A DNA stretch of 64,000 bases from NCBI GenBank assembly GCA_022702705.1, contig CM040424.1, positions 78,185,452-78,249,451 on the forward strand. Reading direction: 5' to 3'. Positions 49,801 to 60,900 of this stretch are shown piece by piece; position 1 is the stretch's first letter, and each line of letters starts with the position of its first letter. The notes under the pieces are model-generated. The model did no database searches. It saw only the letters and a program-made list of their open reading frames with translations, and was not told the origin of the DNA. Source of the stretch: Papilionanthe hookeriana x Papilionanthe teres (Eukaryota > Streptophyta > Magnoliopsida > Asparagales > Orchidaceae). Position numbers and translations under genes: made by a program.

Positions 49801-52800
49801 CATTACCTTCCAACACCACTAAAGCTAATTCAACTGGAATCTCTCTCTTGGGTTCAACTGAAATCATTTGTCTTTCTTCCTCATCTGCTAGTAGTTAAGA
49901 ATCTTTTTTGAAATCTTCATCCTTTCTTGTGTTAGGATGTATTGCTTCAGCTGTTATCTAATCAGTGAAAGAAATCATTTTTCTGATTGTGAAATCTGAT
50001 TCAATATGCTTAAATCCGTGATATTTGAAACACTTCTTGACTAGGATTGAGTTGGGAATGTAGATTAGTTCCCTATGTTCTCTTCTCTAAAATAGTGTCT
50101 ACTTTGGCGAGGTTAGCATGGTTTTTTCCTCTGAGTGTACATGTACTATACGATCTTGAACCTTGCCTGTAAGATGTGGTGGTTGCTCAGTATTGTGGTC
50201 TCTTAACTTTTGAAGCTGAGTCTGAGCGTGCTGTCTGTAGCGAGCTAATTGTAATTTTACTCTTCTTTTCTTGCTGTCGAAGAACCTCCTGGTGTGCACA
50301 CCACTGATACACTCTTCCTTAACTTGTTGACGGTTAGTTTCACCATTCCATCCGGTTGGACGTCCTGACACTTAAAAGTACATTCCAAGGTCTAGAGTCA
50401 CTCGATGACCTCGTACAGATCATGTGATCATCAAAATATAGCAAAATCACTTTTACTTCAAAATTTTAGCTTCTCCAATATTTTAGATAAGTTTGTCGGG
50501 ATGGAGACTCTTCGTCTCTGAAACCTCTAACTAACTCTTCATCTTTGTATCCTTTGATAGACACACAATCTCTATAATCAAATAGATTCGGGTGACCCCA
50601 CGGGATGGTCTCATTTCCTCAGTTTTATCGTGTCGTTGTAGTACTAGGCGGAGCTGATATTATATTTTTTTCCATGCTAAACTCTTGATTGGCGTCTAAT
50701 ATTTATATCAGTGGCACGATTCATTTTTTTGTGTTGGTTGGTGGAAGGTGTGTTTGGGTGATGCAGGGTGGGAAAGAAAATTTGGGTGGAGTTAGGGTTG
50801 GGTATGGGCGGATGCTAGAAATACTAGGATATGATTAGGTTTAGCTCTGATATGGAATGATACTGAAGTCAACTCAAATCACAATAAAAAGGGGCACATA
50901 TTATTCCTGAAACTCTATTGTGGACTTATAAACGACCAACTAAATTAGGAAGTAACAACAATACGAAACTAGAAATGGAAAGTAACAACTGACACTATAC
51001 AAACACTCATCGATGGTGGATTCTGAGGTGATGGCGATGGTTGTTGAGGGTTTGAAAGGTGGCGTGCGGGTGGAAAAGATAGCAGTTGTTTTCCTAGGGT
51101 AGGACAACTTGTAGAAAGCCCTGGAAGGGCTGGCCAGGTAGAGGGTACCAAGGGGCAATGGCGGAAACAGCAGCGGCTGCAACGGGGATGCGCCCGGAAG
51201 CTCGCTGTCTGTCGGCTAGACAGCCGGTGGGGAAGGCTGGGAAGGGGTGGCGGTTGATTTCGAGGGCTGTGATGTCTGTGTGGGCTGTTGGGGAGGATGT
51301 CATCAAGGTTGGCGGCTGGCTGGAGGTGATAGCAACATGTTGACGGTTGGAGGGTGGAAACGGGACGCAGTTTGAGGACGCATAGACACCACCCAGGATG
51401 AGGTATAGTCGAAAGACCTCAACTTCGGATACAACCCTTAGATGGGAAAACTGGACGCCAAGGACGGTCCTGATAGAAATCTAAGCATATAACTGCCTTA
51501 ATGCACTACAAACAATACTTATATAAACCTAGGGTAAAGTGTAGTCGGCCTCGCTCTCCATAGAAGGGAACACTTCAATTGGAAGGACCGGTCAAGTGCC
51601 GCTCGTGATGTTCGTCGCGACTTGGGCATGTACGACGCCCTGCTTCAGAGAGGGTAGGGCATTTTGGTATGGACAAAGGTCATTGTTTAATGAAAGAGAA
51701 TTTTTATTGGCTTAAGTTGGTACGATATGTGGAGTGACATGTTAGTGTAAGATTTGTCATTTAGCTTGAATAGAAGTTAGCATACACATCTATAAACTTC
51801 TCTTTTTGTGAGGCATCTTGGATGGATGTGAACATAGATGTTGCGGGTCTTCCACAATTCATATAAAGTAGAATGTTGTTATAGTGGTAGTAGATCGCTT
51901 CCAAGATGACACTTTGTACCTTGCCATAAGATGATAATTGCTTCACGCATTGCAGACTTGTACTTCATGAAAATAGTTCATTTTTGTGGAATATCCAAGA
52001 CTATAACTTCAAACATGATGTGAAGTTTCTGAGTTATTTTAGAAAATCTTATATGTTAGGCATGAAGCTCTATTACAATTTACAACACACTCGCTGATAG
52101 ATGGACAAACATAGGTGGTTAATTGCAGTTAAGACGATCTTCGCAAATATTCTGCTGGTAAGAACATCAAATGGTAGGACTTGATTTTTCTATAGGTTGA
52201 ATTTGATTACAACATATTCGCCGATCAGTCCACAGATCACAACCTCTTTGAGGTTATATACAGATGAAAGTCTTTTACACCATTGGAACTAGTGTCAATA
52301 CTCACAACGACTGAGCTAAGTACTGATGCAAGAATCAGAGAGATTCAGTTTCTAAATGAGCAACTGAGAAAAAATTGCCAATCATAACATTAAATATCAT
52401 AAGCCAACAAGCCCAAGAGGATCACACTTTTCAAGGAAGGTGGCTTGGTGTATATTAGGCTGAAGCAGCTATCTTCGGCATACTCATTTGGAAAGCTCAA
52501 GCATAGAGCTGTTGGTCCATATAGAGCTGTCAAGCGGATTAATGACAATATTTATAAGATTTATTTGCCAGGAGATTATAATATTTATGCTACATTTGCT
52601 GTTAATTTATTTCCATACTAGAAAGATTCAACTGCTTCATGTGTTGAAGACAAAGCCCTTCCCACATATGGAGAATGATACGAGAGAGATATCTTCTCCT
52701 CTTGTAGGAGAGAATCTGATTAGTCTGTTCCAGGATTATTCTAAGAGACCTGAATGGAATTGGTTTAGAGTTTTCTTCAACTCTACTTGGTCAGCCGACC

Positions 52801-55800
52801 CTCATGGGACTTATATTATCTTATCTTAACTGGAATTAAGGTTGCTTGTGTTGGTTTTACCCGACACACAAACTTTACCCGAATTTGGCTTAAAAAATTT
52901 GGGTTCGGGTTGACTTGAATGATTTTTGTCAGGTCCGTGTTAGGAATTGTAATGCTATTAAAAGCGTGCTTCCTGTGCGATGTGAAGCGGGCTTCTTTTG
53001 CTTTAATTTTTTGTGATGTGGTACTGATTAGCAAAACAAGCACTTCACATCAAAAGAGGCGCTGAAGCGAGTGAGTTGGTGGTCCAATTGAGAGAAAATA
53101 AAACCTAATTATAAGTTTTAATATGATGCTCGAAGAAGCCGCATGGAGCAGAAGTCCTTCTGGTGTTCAAAAGTTCGAGGGAGACACTTTGTTTTCGATT
53201 TTGAGCCGGAGTTTTGAGGTGCACTTCTATTCAAACGCTGCATTCTTCCCTCAATGTCAACTTTGTAGGAGTCTTTCAAGCACAGTCCACATATGCTTCT
53301 GCCATAGCAGATAGAGATTTTGATTGATACGAGAGTTAACCCAAACCAGGACTCGAACATGATAATTTTTTTTGCCAAATTTAAGAAAGAGTGCAATGAT
53401 GAAGTCTCACAACAATAACGCATAAATGATAAACGACATGAAACATAAACTAAGATCAAAATAACACAAGTGATAAAAGAAATAGCAAAAATAGAATGTA
53501 ACTAAGCATGAAATAGAAAATAACCCTGTAAGGTGACAGATCTATCGAGGCAGTGAGGGGTGGAAGTTGACAAGCCGCTGAAGGGGTCCTAGGTGGACTC
53601 GGGAACTGCTAGGAAGGTGCAAATAGCGGTGAACTTGCGGTGGAGAGGCCTCGGGGAGGTGGAGCGGCCGGCTGGAGAAGTCAATAGGGAGCTCAGCGGG
53701 TGGCGAGGTGCGGTCCGGAGAGGTGGAGATCACGGGAGGGACCCTAGAAAGCTAATGGCTGAATGTGGACGCAAGGAGTATCAGAGCAGTGACTATGGTG
53801 GGGGAGAAGCGAGACCAACATTTGGTTGATTTGCAGAAGAAAGGGTGGAGGTGCGGTGTTGAAGGGGTGCCGACCACAAGGTAGGTTGGGGTAGGTAGTC
53901 ATCACCTAGAGCGAAATACAATTGAAGCACCACTCACCATTAGATATGGGCCTAGGAAGAGAGAACACCTTGGCGGCAAACCTCACAAAGAAAATACACT
54001 GCTTACACCTGAAAATGAAGGTGTATAATAGGGAAGAAGAGAGATAACATGGGATGGAAGGATAAGAAATAGAAGGGATTTGAAGAGGCGAGCAAACAGC
54101 TAGGAGCGGAGGACGCGAGGGAAAGAGATCAGTGGAGTGCATGATTTGGGACAGAGAGTCGAGCGAGAGATTTAGGGCGGAATGTGGAAAGAATGACTCG
54201 AGTGCCCTTAATACAGTGAACCGGTCCGTTCCAATAAAGAAGGCTGGACCGGCCCCTTATCACGCCTGATCGACTGGCATGAATATAACCAGCCCCGCTT
54301 CAATCCCCCAGGGTTGGGGGAGCTTCGACATTATTTGTTAAAGCTTCTAGCTCCTCGTAGTATGGAGTGAGATCCGCGATATTGAATATTACTAAAATTT
54401 TTGAATTCCCTGACAAATCAATTTTGTATGCGTTGTCGTTCAGTTTTTTAGAATGCGGAAATGTCCATCGGCTTTGAGTTTGAGTTAGTTGTAATTGTTC
54501 TTTCTTGAAACATATCCATACGTGGTCGCCTTCACATTTTTCCTGGACTTGTTTGCTTGTGATTGATATTTGTGGTTTTGCTTGGAAATTATTTTCCCAT
54601 CTTCCTCGTATAGGTGTTGAATTTGGTAAACACTTTTTGCAGCATTCTCGCTGATCTCTTCTGGGCGTAGAAGTGGGACCGACTCAAAGGGTGTGATTGG
54701 GTTGCAGTCGTACATAATTTCGAATGGTGTGTGTCATTTGGTCTGGCTTGTTGATCTATTGTAGATAAATTTGGCTTGAACGAGAATTAGATCCCTTTGT
54801 TTGATATTTTTCTCTACGAAGCATCAAATGAGATTCCCAAGGCTCTTATTAAAACTTCGGTCTACCCATATGTCTGACGGTGCTGTAGAGCTATATTAGA
54901 GTTTAGTGTCTAATTTGTTCGAGATTGTTCTCCCAGAAGTGGCTCCAGAATTTAACGTCCTTATCGGAAGTAATGTTCTTGGTAATGCCGTGAAGTCGAA
55001 CGATTTTGCGGTAGCACAAATCGGCAATATGAGATGCATCTAACATTCGGTGGCAGACGATGAAACGCGTCGTCTTAACGAAACGGTCAACGAAGACCTT
55101 GATAGAATCATTATTCCTTTGTGTGCGTGGTAGACCTTGAACAAAGTCCATGCGGTTATTGACCCAATGAACTTTAGGGACTATAGAGGTGTGTATAATC
55201 CAGTATTTTGGCCGATTGTTTTGATGATATAACAAATCTTGCATTGTCGGATGTGTCACTCCACATCTCATGTTAGTGGGGGCAAAAAAAAGTGCTCTCA
55301 CGAGTTTGAGAGTTTTATCTTTTGCCAAAATGAAGGGAACGCCATGGTGGCTAACTTGAAACCTGAAACCACAAAGAATATCCACTGCTTAGACCTAAAA
55401 AAGAATGTTTATAAATGGGAAAGAAGGGTGACAACTTAGGAGGTAAGGAGGAGAAGAAATGAAAGGGTTTCAAAGAGGTGAGCAACGGCTAGGAGCGGAG
55501 TGCACAAGGAGAAGGAGGTGAGCAGAGCGCGTGATGCGAAAAGAATGACTTCGGCGCCCTTAATACCGTGAACCGGTCTGGTCCAGAACGGAAGGCTGGA
55601 CAGGCCCCATATCACACACCTGATTGATGGGCGTGAATTTGACCAACCCCGCATCATCGACCGTAGGAGAAGCTTTGACCTTTGACTGTACTGCATGAGA
55701 AGCTTTGGTCGATCAACTGCAAGAAATGCTTCGACCTTCGATTGCATTGCAGGATACACTTCAACCTTCAACCACAGGAGATGCTTTGATCGATCAACCG

Positions 55801-57876
55801 TAGGAGAGGTTTCAATCGATTAACCGCAGGAGATGCTTCGACCACCAAAAACATTGTAGGAGACGGTTTGACACACTTTGACCTTCGAGAACAATGTAGA
55901 AGAAGCTTCGAGCTTCGACTACATGAGGCTTGAGACCTTCGACCGATCGACCGAAGGGTGGAATGTATGTAAATGCCCCATTATTAAGTTAGTTTGTTCT
56001 TGTACTAAACACATAATTTTTTTTTTTTTTAAGCGAGAGAAATTTTAATACTCTTTTATTTCAAAACCCTGTGAAACTATTTACCCAATACATTCTGTTA
56101 ATTAATTGTTTGTTTTAAATTTCAACTATATATCGTAATTTATATATAAGATGGCTTTGTAGTAATCATTTTTGTGAAATCGGATAAAAATTTTGGCAAC
56201 TTTAAAATGTGATTCAAATTTTGCGTTACTCAAATTTCAATCTAAGTAATTTAAAAAAATTCTACACGTTAAATCTGTCAATTCGATATATTATTTATAA
56301 GATATTTAGCTAATTAAATTAATTAAGCTTAAATCCCTCCCTAATCCCGTTTCATTGTTCCCACCGACCTACCCATGTGATATTAGTGCTTTGGAATGTG
56401 TTCAAAGGGGAGATCCTCTCCAGAGCCTTCGATTTTCTTGCTGCCGTTGATTTCGTTTGCTCGATGCCCTTCTCTCTCTGCTTTCGATCACACTCGACAT
56501 ACTTAAGAGCTTGATTACTGTATCTAGGTGTGAACAGAGATGTGAGTGGTTCCACCGAGTGTCGTAGCTTGCGGTGTAGCCTTCAGGGATGAAATCAGTG
56601 AGTATAAATCTCTCTTTTGCGTTATTCGAGATACTCCTTTCCTTCCATACACTTTCATTTTGAGATTAGTCACAAATCGTGCATCTTTTTCGTTTTATGG
56701 TTGTAGCGGAGATGAGGTTGTGCCGGAAGCGACAAACCTAGTTTGTGGACTTCCGTAAGGACTATTTGCCAGAAATCTTCAAAGATAGAAAGAAGGAAGA
56801 AGATTTGACAGGATTGAAGTAGGTTGATTGTGTCGAGAAGCCCATTTGAGGTAAGAAAGTTATGTTTTGGTTAAATTTGAAATTAACGAATTCCATGCTG
56901 TTTACCCGAGGTGGCGAGCTCGAGGCAGGCTTGTGAAAGCTAGTCGTAGGGTCGATTCGTGAATTCAAGTAATATAATCCCATGCTAACTTAAGAAAATT
57001 ATTTGATTAACGAAAATTACTTAAATCTTCATGTTTGATAATTTCCATGAATCGTGCATCTTTTTCGTTTCTGGAGAAGCTCCGGAGGTCTTGCTACCTG
57101 GAGAAGCTCTGGCGGAGGGCTTGCAGGAAGGATTCAGGCTGTTGCAGGGAAGATTTTGAGGAAGGAGCATGCTGTAAAGAGTTTTGGCAGGGAAAGCTAT
57201 TGGGTGTGACTTGCATGAACAAGGAAAGCTGCAGGGAAGAACCAAGTTGGGAAGCGTTCCGGCTGCTTCTGCTTGCTGCCACAAGGAGGAAATCAGTGGA
57301 AGGGTTGCTAAGGTTGTTTCTGATCTTCTGAGAGAACCAAGGAAGTTGGCTGTTGGGATTAACGAGTGCTCTAGGACAGCAAGATAAGTGTCGACAGATG
57401 AGATCTGCATCAGGGACAACAAGAGAAGAACAATAGAGGAGAGTTGCCACAAGGTCAACAAGAGAAGGCTGGATTAGAGAGGAGGGCCAGTAGATGAGAT
57501 CTGCAGTCGAGAGGAGAGGGCCGACAGATGAAGATAGGATTAGCAAGTTATCCACATGAACGAGCCGATCGAGGCACACGAGCCATACGACGTCCTAATC
57601 TCGTCGTAGGCAGCAAGCGAGCCAACAAGTGGTCTAGACACAAGTTTGGAAAGGCAGGCGAGCGATTCAGGCTACACATAAAGCACCAACGATTCAAGGG
57701 AGTTCATAAAGTGCCAACGATTCAAGGGAGAAATTCGGTATGTATGGCTGCATGGAGAGGCTTTACGGCTTTGGTAGTGAAATCCAGCAGCTACGATAAG
57801 GTTCTATTTCTCTGATACAAAGTGCAAATTTATTGGGAAATTGTTTGATTCCATTATTCACATGTAGGGTACACAC

Positions 57877-57937
<61 letters not shown>

Positions 57938-60900
57938 GGCAATCCCGCTCTCGCTCTGCTAGGGTTTTGCCGTAATGGTGAAACCTGGTTTTCTGCTTCA
58001 CTGCATCCTTTCGTCGATCACACTCTGCTCATCTTCCATCGTCACTCCGCTCATCTTCCATCGTTTCTGTCTGTCTCCGAGCGTCGTCTTCAGCGACTCG
58101 TGCTTCGTCGTCCTGCGAAGGAGCTCGTGTCGTCGTCCTGGAGCTCGTGTTGATACGCTTCTTCGTTTGGAGCTTCCGTCTCTGCGATGCTTCGCTACCG
58201 GCTGACAGGTCTCATTTCGTCTGGCTCGACGCTGATGCGTTGATTTGCGGCAACGACTCATCCGTTGACTGCAGCTTCTCCCGACTACGCATCTCTGCTC
58301 GCAGGTCAGGCTCGCCCCGCATTCCTCTGACAGCGGGGCCTGCGCACTTTGGTGAAGTCCCTTCAGTGGGTTTTGCGCAGTTGCAGTATGGCCTCGGGCC
58401 GTTATTACGCCTACGCCCTCGCCTGCGATAACCCCGCCTGTGCCCCTTCATGTTCCAACATGTTTCCACAGAGATACCACGATGCATTCGTGCAAGGCAT
58501 TGAAATCGGGTTCTCAAAAAGGCATCCCGTAAAGACGGAAAACCTGCAATCTTTCTCGCGAGGCGGAGATCTCCACTCTACCGCACCCCGCCGATCGTTC
58601 ATAAGTAGGTAAGTTCCTCTACGGTAATCCTGAACTTGAGGCGATCCGAAGGAAATTCGAGCGAAATGAAGTTGAATGGAAGTTGGAAGATTGGTAGACT
58701 AGATGGGCGGCACGTTCTTATCCAATTAACAGATGATGGAGATTACACCCAAGTTTTTGCTATAAGAATCATTCTAATAGACAATCGGGTGATGAAGGTG
58801 CTAAAATGGACGGTGGATTTTGATCATCGTACTGAACCTCCCATCATCCATGTTTGGTTGCGCTTCTCAGATCTGCAGATTCACCTTTACGATCAAGAGC
58901 TTCTCTTTACTTTTACAAAGATATATGGCACACCACTCCAAACAGACACGCCTACAGAGCATCTGACTCGACCTTCTGAGGTTAGAATATTGATAGAACG
59001 AGATATTATGCTGCCTTTCCCGAGAGAGATATGGATTAACACACAGCATCAGAGATTTTGGTAACTAGCAGAACTTGAATAAGTACCTCTGTACTGCACC
59101 CACTGCCATATGTTTGGACACCCTCCTCATCAGTGTTACCACTTGCATCCGAATCTCAAACTTCTACGTGCAAATACTACTGGGCCGCACATTCTTGTGA
59201 TGGTTATACTTTCTTCCTCACCGCCTGTTGAGAAGGATCGACTCTTGGAGGAGTGTCAGGTGGTTGCCACTGATAGGCAGGATGAGGTAATTTCCCATCC
59301 TTCTTCTACTGGAGCAGCATATTACCATCTCAGGTACCATCTACAGTCGAGGGAGATCAGGCCCCCCACCATGACATGTCTGAAGATAGAGAAGAAACAC
59401 TCACATTTTGATGACAGAAAAGGTGCCTACTACTACTGAGGAATAATTACTGCCTAACAATAGTCATACCACTGAGGAAGAATTACCGACAAACAATATT
59501 TTTGCTACCAATAGTTTGGTTGAACTACCAGCTCGAAGGATAGGAGATCCCCAAGTACTCGAATACTGTCCTACCCAAACGCTGACACCTATCGCTGCAA
59601 CTGTCTTTCCCACTACGGATCAGACTGACCAGTCTTCTGAAGAAGAATGGCAAGTATATACTTCTCGACGGAGGAAGAAAGCTGAGGGTACTTTGCCACT
59701 TGAAGAACTCTTGGATGATACCGTGGTCTCTCCTGGTAATGGAGAGTCGCTTCAGAGTTTGATTCATGGGTGCGCAACAAGAATCACAGGAAGAGAAAGG
59801 TCTAGGCTTCCTCGTCAATAGACCATGATTATATGCACGTTTTTATTTTGTTCTGTATTTTGTTTCATTTTGTTTGTGCAATCTTGCATTTGTTTCTTAT
59901 GAGTAGAGCTCCATCTATTGGACCCTCTCATACTACTAGTTTTGTACTCATTTTTATTTCAATGAAATAGGCCTTAGGACTTCTCTTTAAATATATACAT
60001 ATATATATAGATAGATAGGGAATTTAATCCTTCCTAAATTAGGAAAGGAAATAATTTTAAAATAAAAAATAAAGAAACATAAATAGGAAATTAATAAAGA
60101 CAAATCATTAGGTTTCTAAACCGGTCTTCAAAATTGCCAAATGATCTTGGATAGCCAGCCTATCCATATTAGAAAAACCACCTGAAACTTCTCAGATTTC
60201 CCTACATATTGTAGCCTTTCATATAGGGCTTACCATCATAAACATGTGAATCATAGTCACATTACATGAGTAATATTTTCATATGTCAGTAGTAATACTA
60301 GGGAGGCACTGATGACAACAGTATCGTCAAAAATGACCTATTTATCTTAACTTTCCTTTTTAACGTGTCCTATCACTTATAATCTTTGTAGAGAGCTCAT
60401 ATTCATGTAAAACATAGGCAATCATTCATCAGTTAGTGGTGTATTCTTGTATTCTTTGTTATGTGTGCTGCCCAATTCAGGTACTGATTTGCCTGTTTGG
60501 AACCAGTTGGTTTTGTTAAAGTAAATGTTCTGCTTATATCAGTACAAATACCTAGCAGAAAATTTGAACTTACCAATAGGTGCTCATACTTTAACAGGTG
60601 CTCCAAGAAAGAGGAGAGAGCACATCACGACATGGTCGTGCTACTTTTTCCGTTTTGCTTTTTCAGGTATGTATTTCATTTAGTGATGAAAATGTTTATT
60701 ATTCTTATGCCATTACAGAAAGCTGCCCCCAAAAAATGTAGGGTCTTGTGATTATCATGGTTATACCATGACCATTGCAAATTTTGACTATCACAATTTC
60801 CAGAATTCTGTTAATAGCATCTCATTTTTTAAGATAGATGCAAAAATGTTGTTTTGTATTTTTGACATCTAGTCTGTGCGGAATTAAGGAAATAGAAAGG

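Larger units (their letters stand above)
48632..51647 (-). mobile_element. Ty3/gypsy element 4 (antisense, left LTR truncated)
   Basis: Right LTR 50858-51647 (TGATACTGAAG to CTGCTTCA) with primer-binding site TAGCTCTGATATGG at 50841-50854. The left LTR ends at 49008 (TTTGTGCA) and starts within the shared CTGTGTGGGCT block at about 48640, so it lacks roughly 390 bp. The interior is 1.85 kb with gag fragments only. The plus-strand host resumes at 51655, which shows the insertion split an older element. Confidence 0.8.
39353..52830 (+). mobile_element. Nested plus-strand Ty3/gypsy complex in KEA intron 6
   Basis: Plus-strand gypsy parts occur in natural order: LTR (39353), gag knuckle (40458), RT start (47073), RNase H (48461), integrase zinc domain (51655) and integrase C-terminus (52480). 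They are interrupted by an Athila/Tat-like element (41080-47060), a second plus LTR (47438-48455) and an antisense gypsy (about 48632-51647). The outer right end has no LTR visible, and whether all plus parts come from one element is inferred. Confidence 0.7.
53325..55656 (-). mobile_element. Ty3/gypsy element 6 (antisense, internally deleted)
   Basis: Left LTR 53325-54302 (TGATACGAGAG to CCCCGCTTCA), followed by the typical GGGTTGGGGGAGCTTCGAC junction. Integrase remnants occupy 54360-55320. A truncated LTR (about 55325-55656, ending CCCCGCATCA) follows directly. Gag, protease, RT and the start of the right LTR are missing. Alternatively the 55325 LTR belongs to another element, because what follows it looks like a further LTR/PPT junction. 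Confidence 0.75.

Noticed and set aside
38850..52800. Resemblance between 38855-38915 and 52740-52800 (GAGACCTGAA...TTGGTT) as a pair of element ends
   Set aside because: The match is short and gapped; no inverted or direct termini support it.
53593..53829. GC-rich open frame as a gene
   Set aside because: Inside the gypsy 6 left LTR; no protein-like conservation.
57035..57815. Overlapping open frames 98-161 residues long
   Set aside because: Purine-rich low-complexity stretch open in several frames on both strands at once; no domain recognised.
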